From Burkholderiales bacterium (lineage in GTDB: Bacteria; Pseudomonadota; Gammaproteobacteria; Burkholderiales; SG8-39), in the NCBI GenBank assembly GCA_014860445.1, contig JACZJT010000027.1, forward strand, positions 62,001 to 126,000: DNA of 64,000 nt, written 5' to 3'. The position numbers and the translations under genes are program-made. Shown piece by piece: positions 8,219 through 19,671 of the stretch (positions are counted from its first letter, which is position 1; each line of letters opens with the position of its first letter). The notes beneath the pieces are model-generated. The model was not told the DNA's origin. It ran no database searches and was given only the letters and a program-made list of their open reading frames with translations.

Positions 8219-11200
8219 TCAGCCTTGGGCATCGCGGCCGGCGCTTAGGGCATCCGCATCGCGGTCCGAGCCGAAGCGGTTTTTCGCCCAAGTCGCCAGG
8301 TCGTCCAGGTAGGTGTAAATCACCGGCACCACAACCAGGGTCAGCAGCGTGGAAGTAATGATGCCGCCTATAACGGCGTGCGCCATCGGCGCTCGCTGCT
8401 CCGAACCTTCGCCTATGCCCAGCGCCAGCGGAATCATGCCGAATACCATGGCGAAGGTGGTCATGAGTATCGGCCGCAGACGGATGCGACCCGCCTCCAG
8501 GATGGCCTGCGCGCGCTCCCTGCCCGAGGCGCGCAACTGGTTGGTGAAATCCACCAGCAGAATCGCGTTCTTGGTCACCAGTCCCATCAGCATGACAAAC
8601 CCGATGATGGAAAAAATATTCAGCGTTGAGCGGGCGATCAGCAGCGCTAGCAACACCCCGATCAGCGACAGCGGCAGGGACATCATGATCGCCACCGGCT
8701 GCAGAAAGGAGCCGAACTGACTGGCCAGGATCAGGTAGATGAAAATCACCGCGAGCAGCAAGGCAGACAGCGCGTAGCCCATGGTCTCCTGGATGTCCTT
8801 GGTCGACCCACCCATGACGAAGCGATAGCCCGGCTGCGTCGGAACCTTGGCGAGCTGCGCGATGATTTCTTTGCCCAGGTCGCCGGCCGGCCGCCCCAGC
8901 GCATTCGCGGTGACCAGCACTTCGCGCGTAAGATCCTTCCTGTTTATCTGGGTTGCACCGAGAGTGGGCACAAACTCCGCAACCTGGCGCAGCGCCACCA
9001 TCTTCGGACTGCCGTCACTGCCCGCCTGGTTGCTGGCGATATAAATGCGGCCGAGATCACCCCTGTTTTCGCGTCCGCTTTTCGGCAGGCGTACTTTGAC
9101 ATCGTAGTTCTCGTCGTCGGGCGCTCTCCAGCTGGAAATCGCTTCACCCGCGAGCAGCGGCCGCAGCGCCTCGCCGATTTTTCCTACGCCCACGCCGAGG
9201 TCGCTCGCGAGGTCGCGATTGACGCGCACCGCCACCGTCGGTTTTGCTGCCTTGAGGCTGGAGTCGATATCCACCAGACCGGGGATAGCCCCCATGATCT
9301 TCCTAACCTCCCGCGAAAGCCGCTCGATTTCCGCCATGTCGGGCCCTTGCACCGAGACCTGCAGCGGCTTGCCGCTGCCCACGGGCGCATAGACGCCGAG
9401 GTTGGTGATTTCGATGCCGGCGATTTGCTGCAGGCGTTCGCGCATGCGCTTTTGCAGCTGCTTCAGGTTGGCTGCACGCTCACCGCGGTCCACCAGCCTG
9501 ACGAAAATCGTAGCGTAATTCTTGCCCGGCGTAGTTCCGGTGTTGACCGTGGCGTAGGTGTAGATCACCTCGGGAAATTCGCGCAGCGCCACGCCGGCTT
9601 GTTGCACCTTGTTTTGGGTGAGCAATAAGGAAGACCCCACCGGGGTGTTCATCTGCACCAGGATTTCGGCCAGGTCGGCTTCGGGCACGAATTCCGAGCC
9701 GATCTTCGGCACCAGCGCGAAAGCGCCGAGAAAGCTTGCAAACGCAATCGCGATGACGCTTTTTCGGTGCGCCAGCGACCAGGAAAGCAGGCCTGAGTAA
9801 CGTACGCTCACGCGCTGGATCATCTGCTCGTTCCAGTTCAGCATGCGCGCGAACCGGCCTTTTCCGTGTACGCCGTGTGCCGCGGGGTCGTACCAGACCG
9901 AAGACAGCATCGGGTCGAGGGTGAAGCTGACGAACATCGACAGCAGCACCGCCGCCGCCACGGTGATGCCGAACTGATGGAAGAATCTGCCGATGATGCC
10001 GCCCATGAAGCCGACCGGCAGGAACACCGCGACGATGGAAAAAGTCGTGGCCATCACGGCGAGGCCGATTTCCTGGGTGCCATCGAGCGCCGCATCATGG
10101 TGGCTCTTGCCCATGGCGAGATGGCGCACAATGTTTTCGCGCACTACGATGGCGTCGTCGATCAGCAGACCCACGCAAAGGCTCATGGCCATCAGCGTCA
10201 GCATATTGATGGTGAAACCCGCCGCATACATTACGAGGAAGGTGCCGATCAGCGAAATCGGCAGCGTGAGCCCGGTGATCACGGTGCTGCGCCAGGAATT
10301 GAGGAACAGGAACACGACGAGGATGGTGAGCGCGGCGCCTTCGAGCAGGGTGTGTCTGACATTGTTGACCGAGTTGCGAATACCACGCGAGGTGTCTCTC
10401 ACCACCTCGAGTCTGACGTCGGCGGGCAGTTGTGACTTGAGCGCGGCCACCACCCGCATCACGTTGTCCACGGTGTCGATGGTATTGGCGCTCTGCGATT
10501 TGACGATGTCCAGCGACACCACGCGCTTGCCGTTCACCAGCGCCGCGCTTTCTTCTTCCTCCTGACCGTCGACCACGGTCGCGACCTGCGACAAGAACAC
10601 CGGCTGGGCGCCGCGGCGAGCAACGATAATGCGGTTGAATTCATCGGGCCGCACGATGCGGCCCTGCACCTGAACCAGCATTTCCGAATCGCGCGTGGTG
10701 ACCGCGCCGGCGGGCAATTCCTGGTTTTCGCTGCGCACGGCGGCGATCACCTGATCGATGCCGACGCTCAGAGATTCCATTTCCGCGGGTTTGAGGAAAA
10801 TCTGAATTTCGCGCTTTACCCCGCCGACCAGGGTAATCTGGCCGACGCCGCGCGCCGTTTCGATGCGTTTCTTTACGACCTGATCGGCAAGCGTGGTGAT
10901 TTCCCGTAGCGGCCGGCTCTCCGATTGGAGGGCGAGCGAGACGATGGGCAGATCATCCGGATTGAAGCGGGTGACGCGCGGCTCCTTCACTTCCTTCCTG
11001 AAACCTATCTTGACGACGGCAACCTTCTCGCGCACGTCTTCCGCGGCAACACCGGGGTCGACGCTGAGGTCGAATTCGGCGATCACCACCGACAGGCCTT
11101 CGTAGGATCGTGACGACAGGGTCTTGATGCCGCTGATGGTGTTGATCGCCTCCTCGATCTTCCGGCTAATGTCGCTCTCGACGCTCTCGGGCGAAGCGCC

Positions 11201-11356
11201 GGGGTATTGCGTCTGCACCACCACGACCGGAAAGTTGATGTCGGGAAACTGCTCGACCGCGAGTCGCTGGTAGGCGAACAGGCCCAGCACCAGGAATGCC
11301 GCCATCATCATGGTGGCGAATACGGGATTCTTGATCGATATGCGGGTGAACCACAT
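8219..11356 (-). CDS. RND-family inner-membrane efflux transporter (HAE1-type)
   Basis: A 1045-residue proton-driven drug/solvent exporter. The ATG at complement 11354-11356 follows AGGAAATTCGCGTC and gives the classic start MWFTRISIKNPVFATMMMAA; an upstream in-frame ATG at 11419 would overlap the adaptor end. Twelve membrane segments in the 1+6+5 pattern surround two large periplasmic loops. Visible motifs include SPESVESDISRKIEEAIN in porter domain 1, LCVGLLIDDAIVVRENIVRH in TM4 with the acidic proton-relay residues, and GLVTKNAILLVDFTNQLR near TM10-11. It forms an operon with the adaptor (35-base gap) and TetR gene. Substrate cannot be inferred. Confidence 0.93.
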   Translation of the reverse strand: MWFTRISIKNPVFATMMMAAFLVLGLFAYQRLAVEQFPDINFPVVVVQTQYPGASPESVESDISRKIEEAINTISGIKTLSSRSYEGLSVVIAEFDLSVDPGVAAEDVREKVAVVKIGFRKEVKEPRVTRFNPDDLPIVSLALQSESRPLREITTLADQVVKKRIETARGVGQITLVGGVKREIQIFLKPAEMESLSVGIDQVIAAVRSENQELPAGAVTTRDSEMLVQVQGRIVRPDEFNRIIVARRGAQPVFLSQVATVVDGQEEEESAALVNGKRVVSLDIVKSQSANTIDTVDNVMRVVAALKSQLPADVRLEVVRDTSRGIRNSVNNVRHTLLEGAALTILVVFLFLNSWRSTVITGLTLPISLIGTFLVMYAAGFTINMLTLMAMSLCVGLLIDDAIVVRENIVRHLAMGKSHHDAALDGTQEIGLAVMATTFSIVAVFLPVGFMGGIIGRFFHQFGITVAAAVLLSMFVSFTLDPMLSSVWYDPAAHGVHGKGRFARMLNWNEQMIQRVSVRYSGLLSWSLAHRKSVIAIAFASFLGAFALVPKIGSEFVPEADLAEILVQMNTPVGSSLLLTQNKVQQAGVALREFPEVIYTYATVNTGTTPGKNYATIFVRLVDRGERAANLKQLQKRMRERLQQIAGIEITNLGVYAPVGSGKPLQVSVQGPDMAEIERLSREVRKIMGAIPGLVDIDSSLKAAKPTVAVRVNRDLASDLGVGVGKIGEALRPLLAGEAISSWRAPDDENYDVKVRLPKSGRENRGDLGRIYIASNQAGSDGSPKMVALRQVAEFVPTLGATQINRKDLTREVLVTANALGRPAGDLGKEIIAQLAKVPTQPGYRFVMGGSTKDIQETMGYALSALLLAVIFIYLILASQFGSFLQPVAIMMSLPLSLIGVLLALLIARSTLNIFSIIGFVMLMGLVTKNAILLVDFTNQLRASGRERAQAILEAGRIRLRPILMTTFAMVFGMIPLALGIGEGSEQRAPMAHAVIGGIITSTLLTLVVVPVIYTYLDDLATWAKNRFGSDRDADALSAGRDAQG

Positions 11357-11390
11357 GACGCGAATTTCCTGTCTTGTCTGCCTGTGCGTC

Positions 11391-12515
11391 TCAGTTGCGC
11401 TCAGGCGCGAGCTTGACAATCGCGCCGGGTTTCAGTGTGCCGGTGTTCGTGCGGACGATCCGGCTTTGCGCGTCCAGGCCGTCGAGGATCTGCACCACCC
11501 CTTCTTCCTCGTTCCTGATGCCGAGCTTCACCGCGCGCTGTTCCACCCTGTTGTCGGCGATGCGCAGCACATAGGGATTGCCATTTGCTTTACTCACGGC
11601 GGAGAGCGGCAGCACGAGCGCGGACTCGATCCGGCTCAGCGTTACGCTGCCTTTGGCGAACATGCCGCCCTTCAGCGCGTTGTCGCGATTGGGCAGCAGC
11701 GCATACACGAGGATGGAGCGCGAACCGGCTTGCGTCGCAGGGTTGATGCGATCAATGCGACCGCTGAATTCGCGTTCACCGAAGCCCTCGACGCGAAAGC
11801 CCACTTCCTGTCCGACGCGGATGCTGGGGATATCGCCGGCGGGCACCGCCGCCTCGACTTCCATTTCGGCAAGGTCCACCAGCGTGAGGATCTTTCCGTC
11901 GACCGGCAGCTTTTCGCCCGGCTGGGCGTGGCGCTGCGAGACGATGCCGGCCTGTGGCGCGCTGACCACGGTATCCGCAAGCGCTTTTTTCGCCAGAGCG
12001 ACCTGCGCTTCGAGTGCCTTCAGTTTCGCCTCAGACACCTGGTAGCTGCTCTGCACGCTGTCGAAGGCGTTTTGCGAGATGAACTTCTGCTGCAGCAGCG
12101 CCAGATTATTAGTGCGGTTCTTTTGCGCCAGAGCGAGCTGGGCACGGCCGGCCTCGAGGTCCGCCATTTTTTCGTCGAGGCGGGCCTGCGCGTCCTGCGC
12201 GTCGATGCGCGCGAGCGTTTGCCCGGGACTGACGGTCTCTCCTTCGCGCACCAGCAGCGACTTCAGTTCGCCCGCGACTTTGGCCTTGACGGTAGTCCAG
12301 TTGCGCGGTTGCAGCGTTCCCGTGATCGAAATCGACGTACGCATCTCGCGTATCTGCGGCTGTACCAGGTCGCTCGCGGCGAATTCGATTACCGGCGCGC
12401 TCGCCGGCTGGGCCGAGGCGATGCTGTTGTCGTGGGTAAGCAGAACGACGGCAACAACCGTTGCGGCGATCGCACCGGCCACCAGCCACCAGCGCTTATT
12501 TCTTCTTGCGGGCAT
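11391..12515 (-). CDS. RND efflux periplasmic adaptor (membrane fusion protein)
   Basis: A 374-residue HlyD/AcrA-type adaptor. The start at complement 12513-12515 follows GGAGAAAAAGC and overlaps the end of the TetR gene by 20 bases. After an N-terminal membrane helix (WWLVAGAIAATVVAVVLLT) come the lipoyl half-motifs VKAKVAGELKSLLVREGETV and SAPQAGIVSQRHAQPGEKLP, separated by a coiled-coil hairpin rich in Ala, Lys and Glu (about residues 110-170), then beta-barrel and membrane-proximal domains. It bridges the RND pump and a TolC channel across the periplasm. No lipobox is seen, so it is probably anchored by the N-terminal helix. Confidence 0.92.
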   Translation of the reverse strand: MPARRNKRWWLVAGAIAATVVAVVLLTHDNSIASAQPASAPVIEFAASDLVQPQIREMRTSISITGTLQPRNWTTVKAKVAGELKSLLVREGETVSPGQTLARIDAQDAQARLDEKMADLEAGRAQLALAQKNRTNNLALLQQKFISQNAFDSVQSSYQVSEAKLKALEAQVALAKKALADTVVSAPQAGIVSQRHAQPGEKLPVDGKILTLVDLAEMEVEAAVPAGDIPSIRVGQEVGFRVEGFGEREFSGRIDRINPATQAGSRSILVYALLPNRDNALKGGMFAKGSVTLSRIESALVLPLSAVSKANGNPYVLRIADNRVEQRAVKLGIRNEEEGVVQILDGLDAQSRIVRTNTGTLKPGAIVKLAPERN

Positions 12516-13170
12516 GCTTTTTCTCCGTCGGCTGTGGATTGCGCAGGCTGTGCAACAACATATCCAGATAGGATTCCAGGTAGTTCTCCGGCTCCGGCTG
12601 CTCCCGGGAACAGCAGGCAAATGAGTGGCGCCACACGGCCAGCATCACCAGGGGCGCAAGCGCCACGTGCACGAGATTGTCGACGCCGACCTCGCGGAAT
12701 TCGCCGGCCTCCACGCCGCGCCGGAGCACACGGCGAAACATGGACAAGGCGCGCAGGATTACTTCATCGTGATAAAACCTGGCGAGATCCGGAAAGTTAC
12801 CGGCTTCCGCGATGATCAGTTTCGGAATGCCGGCGACCTTGGTCGATCCGGTCAGTTCCCACCAACCGAGCACAAGCTGGCGCACCAGGTCGGCCGAGCT
12901 GCCGGAAAAATTCTCCACCAGCAGCTCCCCGTGTTGCAGCACCGGCAGTACATTGCCGCGTACCACCGCCTTGAACAGGTCTTCCTTGTTCTCAAAATAG
13001 AGGTAGAGCGTGCCTTTGCTCACACCCGCACGCGCTGCCACGTCGTCCAGGCGCGTGCTGGCGTAGCCGCGCTCCACGAATAGCTCGAGCGCGGCGGCGA
13101 TGATTTCCTCAGGGCGCGCATCTTTGCGGCGCGTCCAGCGGGGCTGCGACTTTTCTCGAGGGGCGTTCAT
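12496..13170 (-). CDS. TetR/AcrR-family repressor of the efflux operon
   Basis: A 224-residue regulator. The N-terminal helix-turn-helix is clear: PEEIIAAALELFVERGYA, then TRLDDVAARAGVSKGTLYLY and FENKEDLFKAVV. The C-terminal ligand domain is longer and variable, ending in a lysine/arginine-rich tail. It is the first gene of the TetR-adaptor-RND operon, and a perfect 14-base palindrome (13184-13197) lies 14 bases before its ATG, so it most likely represses its own operon and is released by pump substrates. Ligand not inferable. Confidence 0.9.
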   Translation of the reverse strand: MNAPREKSQPRWTRRKDARPEEIIAAALELFVERGYASTRLDDVAARAGVSKGTLYLYFENKEDLFKAVVRGNVLPVLQHGELLVENFSGSSADLVRQLVLGWWELTGSTKVAGIPKLIIAEAGNFPDLARFYHDEVILRALSMFRRVLRRGVEAGEFREVGVDNLVHVALAPLVMLAVWRHSFACCSREQPEPENYLESYLDMLLHSLRNPQPTEKKHARKKK

Positions 13171-13183
13171 AATGATTTATATA

Positions 13184-13197
13184 ACTGACCGGTCAGT
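13184..13197. promoter_or_regulatory. Palindromic TetR operator
   Basis: ACTGACCGGTCAGT is a perfect 14-base palindrome 14 bases upstream of the TetR start codon, flanked by AT-rich sequence. TetR/AcrR proteins bind such 10-20 base palindromes that overlap their own promoters. Assignment to the adjacent repressor is inference from position. Confidence 0.75.
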
Positions 13198-13315
13198 AAT
13201 GTATAGATTTCCGGCTATATCGTCAATCGACTCTTCCGGCATCGCACCCGGTGGCCCTCGGGCAACAGGGTGTAAGGCGCGCGCTACAGCAGTGAGGCCG
13301 ATTCGTCCTAGGGGT

Positions 13316-14251
13316 TCAGGCGGTGTTTAATTCCGTCCGCCGTCCCTGCGCGCCGCCTGTTTCCCGCGCCGCGCCGAGTTTCCAGGTAGCGGCGAGCACG
13401 TCGAGCATGGCCTTGATGACGGGGTCGCCCCTGCGTTCGGCGCGGTAGATGAACCACAGGTCGGTCTGGATCCGCACGTCGCGCCACAGGCACACTTCGC
13501 CTGCGCCTTCCTTTTCCAGCGCCAACTCTTCACGGATCAGCGACAGGCCGACGCCCGATCCGACAAGGTTCGCGATGACGAACTCCTGGTCGGCCTCCAC
13601 CACCTGGGTCGGCACGATGCCGTGCTTGTCGAACAGCGAACGCACCAGTTTGTGGTGAGTGCTGATCTGCGGGGTGACGATCCATGGCAAGGCCGCGATT
13701 TCGTCCCAGTCCGCGTCGACCACGCGGTCCTTCCAGGCAGCAGGTGCGGCGACGCGATAAACAATGCCTCGCAGCCGCAGTCCATCCATTCCGGGATGCG
13801 CTAGCGCACCAAAATAGAAACCTGCATCCAGTTCGCCGTCACGCACCTTGGCGAAAGCCGCGCCCGAGATCTCATGTTGCAACTCAAGCTGCAGCAGGGG
13901 ATGGCGCTCGACCATAATGCTGAGGAATTCGCCGATGCGGATCAGCCACGGATCAGTAAGCGTGCCGACGCTCACCGTGCCGCTTGTTTTGCCCTTGAGC
14001 GCACTCGCCTCATTGCGCAACCTCTGCGCCGCGGCGAGAACTTTCTCGGCGCCGGCGAGCAGACGCTGGCCGGCGAAGGTGAGTTCCATGCCGCCGGGTG
14101 TGCGTTCGAACAGCGCCAGCTCGAATTCGTCCTCCAGCGCCTTGATTTGCGCGCTGAGCGCAGGTTGACTGACGTGTATCTTCTCTGCAGCACGCGTCAG
14201 ATGACCGGCCTCGGCTACGGCAATAAACCCGCGTAATTGATAAAGCTCCAT
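13316..14251 (-). CDS. LysR-family transcriptional regulator
   Basis: A 311-residue LysR-type regulator. The winged helix-turn-helix occupies residues 1-60 (MELYQLRGFIAVAEAGHLTR, HVSQPALSAQIKALEDEF, LFERTPGGMELTFAG), followed by a linker helix and a periplasmic-binding-like effector domain from about residue 90. It is divergent from the small gene at 14453 across a 200-base gap, the usual arrangement in which a LysR protein controls the neighbour. The gap has AT-rich stretches but I cannot define a T-N11-A box with confidence. The TetR gene follows downstream on the same strand, separated by 145 bases. Effector unknown. Confidence 0.9.
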   Translation of the reverse strand: MELYQLRGFIAVAEAGHLTRAAEKIHVSQPALSAQIKALEDEFELALFERTPGGMELTFAGQRLLAGAEKVLAAAQRLRNEASALKGKTSGTVSVGTLTDPWLIRIGEFLSIMVERHPLLQLELQHEISGAAFAKVRDGELDAGFYFGALAHPGMDGLRLRGIVYRVAAPAAWKDRVVDADWDEIAALPWIVTPQISTHHKLVRSLFDKHGIVPTQVVEADQEFVIANLVGSGVGLSLIREELALEKEGAGEVCLWRDVRIQTDLWFIYRAERRGDPVIKAMLDVLAATWKLGAARETGGAQGRRTELNTA

Positions 14252-14452
14252 CCGTTTGCCGACTTTAACGTGGTGTTCAGACGCCTATTCTAGACCGATA
14301 ATACTGCATTGCAACATATATTTAGACTAGGTATAACTCTGGCCGATTGAATCAATTCAAACAAGCAATTGGATTATTGCCGGCGGAGCCCGTATGTTGT
14401 GTTCATTCAGCAGATTTACTACGCTGGTTCAATTAGATAGAAAGGATGGAAA

Positions 14453-14809
14453 ATGAGACTCTACCCGGAAATGTGCCCCGCTGAAAGCATCCCGCAAGCT
14501 GGTTTCCAAGCTCGAGAAGGTGCTGTCGGCGTATGGGAGAAGGCCGCATCCAAGGCATTTATTGTGCAAAGCAGTATTCGCTCGAAAAATCGTCCTGCGC
14601 CCCGAATCGATATTACTGGGATCGAGCAGCGGGCACGCGCAGCGCGCAGCGCCTGGATCGGCAGTAAGCTGAAATCCTATTATCAAGCCCTGGTTCTCAA
14701 ATTCGAGCGCGCCGGGGCGGCGGGGAGGGAAGATTACCTGGCCGCCTCACAAAGCCTTGCCGAGCTGGAAGAACGCATTCGTCGCCAAGAGCGCCTGAAC
14801 CAGCCCTGA
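14453..14809 (+). CDS. Small orphan protein, function unknown
   Basis: A 118-residue protein preceded by AAAGGATGGAAA, a good ribosome-binding site. The first half is Pro/Arg/Ala-rich without an obvious domain; the second half (about residues 57-118) reads like a real helical domain: RARAARSAWIGSKLKSYYQ, LKFERAGAAGREDYLAASQ, LAELEERIRRQERL. No signal peptide or membrane helix. I do not recognise the family. It is divergent from the LysR gene and is followed by a strong hairpin. An antisense frame at 14429-14686 exists but lacks coding character. Confidence 0.6.
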   Translation: MRLYPEMCPAESIPQAGFQAREGAVGVWEKAASKAFIVQSSIRSKNRPAPRIDITGIEQRARAARSAWIGSKLKSYYQALVLKFERAGAAGREDYLAASQSLAELEERIRRQERLNQP

Positions 14810-14831
14810 ATCCGGGGCCGAAATGCCTAAG

Positions 14832-14872
14832 CGACGCCGGCGCGTTCGATAGCCACGTACGCGCCGGCGTCG
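14832..14872 (+). terminator. Hairpin after the orphan gene
   Basis: A perfect 14-base-pair inverted repeat (CGACGCCGGCGCGT and its complement) with a 13-base loop lies 23 bases after the stop of the preceding gene. There is no run of T after it, so it may be an mRNA 3'-end stabiliser or a weak/factor-assisted terminator rather than a canonical intrinsic one. Confidence 0.5.
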
Positions 14873-14966
14873 TCCTGCGGTCACTCCCGTCGATAAACGT
14901 CTCGCGCGTCGGCGCGCATTGCGGATTGCAAAGGGTCAGTGATTGCGGTACCTTGGGCGCTCAACG

Positions 14967-17018
<2,052 letters not shown>

Positions 17019-17036
17019 ACCACCCCGGCCCGGTTG

Positions 17037-17067
17037 AAAACGGCGCGGTAACGCGCCGTTTTTTTCT
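17037..17067 (+). terminator. Intrinsic terminator after thiC
   Basis: AAAACGGCGCG, a GTAA tetraloop and CGCGCCGTTTT form an 11-base-pair stem that runs into a T-tract. It ends the thiC transcript 19 bases after the stop codon. Confidence 0.88.
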
Positions 17068-17111
17068 TCTGAAGCCGCTTTGGACCGTCGCCAGCGCTTA
17101 CAATCGCGCCC

Positions 17112-17936
17112 ATGGACATTGTCATCCTCATAAAAGCGCTGATCCTGGGCGTGGTCGAAGGTCTTACCGAATTTCTGCCGGTGTCCAGCACCGGGCATCT
17201 CATCCTCGCAGGCGACCTGCTTGATTTCAACGACGAGCGAGGCAAGCTGTTCGAGATCGTGATCCAGTGCGGCGCGATCCTGGCGGTATGCTGGGAATAC
17301 CGTGCGAGGATTGCGACCGTGATATCCGGTCTCGGCTCCAAGCCGGACGCGCAGCGCTTCGCCCTCAACCTCGCCATCGCCTTTACACCCCTCGCCGTGC
17401 TGGGCCTTGCGTTCGGAAAGGCGATCAAGGCGCAACTGTTCCAGCCGGTGCCGGTGGCGCTGGCGTTCATCGTCGGCGGCTTCATCATCCTTTGGGCGGA
17501 AAAGCGCAAACACACGGTGCGCATCCGTGAAGTGGAGGACCTGCACTGGACCGATGCCCTGAAACTGGGATTCGCTCAGGCGCTTGCACTGATTCCCGGA
17601 ACCTCGCGCTCCGGCGCCACCATCATCGGTGGACTTCTGTTCGGGCTGTCGCGCAAAGCGGCAACCGAGTTTTCGTTTTTTCTCGCGATACCGACGCTGT
17701 TCGCCGCCTCGGCGTATCAGTTGTACAAGGAGCGTGCGCTGCTTTCACTCGATGACTGGGGAATGTGGGCGGTCGGGTTCGTCGCGGCTTTCCTGTCAGC
17801 CTTCCTTTGCGTGCGCTGGTTGCTGCGCTACATTTCCAGCCACGATTTCACGCCCTTCGCGTGGTACCGAATCGCCTTCGGTCTGGCCGTACTGGGCACC
17901 GCCTACTCCGGAACGGTTAACTGGTCGGCGCACTGA
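17112..17936 (+). CDS. uppP: Undecaprenyl-diphosphatase
   Basis: A 274-residue polytopic membrane protein of the BacA/UppP family, which recycles the undecaprenyl-phosphate carrier for peptidoglycan, LPS and O-antigen synthesis and whose amplification gives bacitracin resistance. Both family motifs are present: [20 protein letters not shown] with the catalytic Glu pair near the N-terminus, and [20 protein letters not shown] with the catalytic Arg/Ser near residue 160-180. About eight membrane segments. It has its own region after the thiC terminator and is convergent with the GGT gene. Confidence 0.95.
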   Translation: MDIVILIKALILGVVEGLTEFLPVSSTGHLILAGDLLDFNDERGKLFEIVIQCGAILAVCWEYRARIATVISGLGSKPDAQRFALNLAIAFTPLAVLGLAFGKAIKAQLFQPVPVALAFIVGGFIILWAEKRKHTVRIREVEDLHWTDALKLGFAQALALIPGTSRSGATIIGGLLFGLSRKAATEFSFFLAIPTLFAASAYQLYKERALLSLDDWGMWAVGFVAAFLSAFLCVRWLLRYISSHDFTPFAWYRIAFGLAVLGTAYSGTVNWSAH

Positions 17937-17990
17937 TCCTTTAGCCCCGGCTCCCGCGAGCAAGCAGCCGGCGGTCTATTTGCACCGAAG

Positions 17991-19592
17991 TCAAAACGCC
18001 GCGACCGCGCCGTCGGAGCGCGGGTCGGCGCCGCCTTCGAGCACGCCGTTGGCATGGCGCACGATCGCGCCCGCATGTCCCATGGTCTCGTCCCAGGCCT
18101 GCAGCACTTCCACCTCGTGGCCGTAGCGCTTGAGCCGCGCGATTACGTCTGGGGGGAAGCGCGCTTCCAGTTTGAGCGTGTCGCTGACCTGTCCCCAGGT
18201 GCGTCCTAGCAGCCAGCGCGGCGCGCTCACCGCTTCCTGCGGGTTCATGCCAAATAAGGCATAGCGGGTGAACACCGCGCTCTGGCTCTGTGGCTGGCCA
18301 TCGCCACCCATATTGCCGTAGACCATGCTGCGCCCGTCATCGAACAGCGCCAGCGCCGGGTTGAGCGTATGAAAGGGCTTGCGCATCGGTCGCAGAGCGT
18401 TCAAGGCCCCGTCGTCCAGCGAAAAGCTGCAGCCGCGATTCTGCCAGACGATGCCACTGTCTTTGAGCACCACGCCGCTGCCATACTCATGATAGGTACT
18501 CTGGATGAACGTCACGGCACGGCCCTCGCCGTCGGTCACGCCCATCCAGACCGTATCGGCCGGGTCCTTGCCCGCGCCCCAGGGCGCGGCCTTTTCGCGA
18601 TCAATCGCGTCCGCTAGCGCGCGTATTTTTGCAGGTTCGAGCAAGCTTTGGGCATCGACCTTCATGTATGCAGGGTCGGTGATACAGCAGTCGCGAATCG
18701 CGAAGGCCTGCTTGGTCGCCTCCACGCACAGATGCACATAATCCGCACCCGCGGGATCCAGTTTGCCGACTTCGAGAACATCCAGAATTCCCAGTATCAG
18801 CAGGGACACCATTCCCTGCGTCGGCGGCGTCATGTTGTACAAGGTGCCCAGCGAGTGTTTCAACGCCAGCGGCTCGCGCCATTGCGCTTGATGCTGGCGC
18901 AGGTCTTCCAGCGTCAGCGGGCTGCCCGCTGCCGCCAGGTCGCGCGCCAGCGATGCAGCCAGTTCACCCCTGTAGAAATCGTCCAGCCCCGCCTGGGCCA
19001 GGCGGCGCAAGGTCGCGCCCAGGCGTTTCTGGAAGAACACGCTGCCGATTGCGGGCGGCGCACCGTTCACAAGATAGGTATCGTCGAAGCCGTGCACACC
19101 TTTGAGCCCGTCCAGTTTTGCCCTTGTGGTTGCGTTCTGGCTGCGCGTGACCACAATGCCGCTCTCGGCGTAATGGATGGCGTCGGCAAACAGACGCGCC
19201 AAGGGCAGCTTGCCGCCGAGTTGTTTCCTGCTGAATTCGTAGGCTGCGTTCCAGCCGGAAATGGTGCCTGCGACCGTATTGGCGGCAACGCCGCCGCGAA
19301 ACGGTATGCTTTTCGTGATGCCGCTCTCGGCGTACCAGGCAATGGAGGCGGCCGCCGCGGCCGCGCCGCAGGCGTCGATGGCGCGCGGCGTCTGTCCGGG
19401 CACGTGGATCAGCCAGAACGCATCGCCGCCTATGGAATTCATGTGCGGATAGACCACGGCGATATTGGCCGCGGCGGCGATCATCGCCTCGACGGCGTTG
19501 CCGCCTTCGCGCAGGATGGCGAGTGCCGCCTGGGCGGCCAGCGCATGCGGCGCGACGGCCATGCCGCGGGTACTGCGAATTGAATTGAGCAC
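17991..19592 (-). CDS. Gamma-glutamyltransferase-family Ntn hydrolase
   Basis: A 533-residue protein of the GGT/T3 family. These enzymes self-cleave before a Thr that becomes the nucleophile of the small subunit; Thr347 in GKDPADTVWMGVTDGEGR is the matching position, and GNMGGDGQPQ corresponds to the oxyanion/substrate glycine pair region in the small subunit. The large-subunit start AVAPHALAAQAALAILREGGNAVEA is typical. Classic secreted GGT has an N-terminal signal peptide; none is obvious here, so this may be a cytoplasmic member (related to acylase-type or oxamate-amidohydrolase-type GGTs). Exact substrate undetermined. Single gene, convergent with uppP. Confidence 0.85.
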   Translation of the reverse strand: MLNSIRSTRGMAVAPHALAAQAALAILREGGNAVEAMIAAAANIAVVYPHMNSIGGDAFWLIHVPGQTPRAIDACGAAAAAASIAWYAESGITKSIPFRGGVAANTVAGTISGWNAAYEFSRKQLGGKLPLARLFADAIHYAESGIVVTRSQNATTRAKLDGLKGVHGFDDTYLVNGAPPAIGSVFFQKRLGATLRRLAQAGLDDFYRGELAASLARDLAAAGSPLTLEDLRQHQAQWREPLALKHSLGTLYNMTPPTQGMVSLLILGILDVLEVGKLDPAGADYVHLCVEATKQAFAIRDCCITDPAYMKVDAQSLLEPAKIRALADAIDREKAAPWGAGKDPADTVWMGVTDGEGRAVTFIQSTYHEYGSGVVLKDSGIVWQNRGCSFSLDDGALNALRPMRKPFHTLNPALALFDDGRSMVYGNMGGDGQPQSQSAVFTRYALFGMNPQEAVSAPRWLLGRTWGQVSDTLKLEARFPPDVIARLKRYGHEVEVLQAWDETMGHAGAIVRHANGVLEGGADPRSDGAVAAF

Positions 19593-19671
19593 AGAAAATC
19601 CGGAAGAACGACCAGTGCGCGATTCTACACAGTAAGCAGGGAGGCGGGTTCAAGCCTGGCCGCCTGAAGAA

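Noticed and set aside
14429-14686. Open frame antisense to the orphan gene at 14453
   Set aside because: It has poor codon character and no good ribosome-binding site, while the plus-strand gene has both and is followed by a hairpin.
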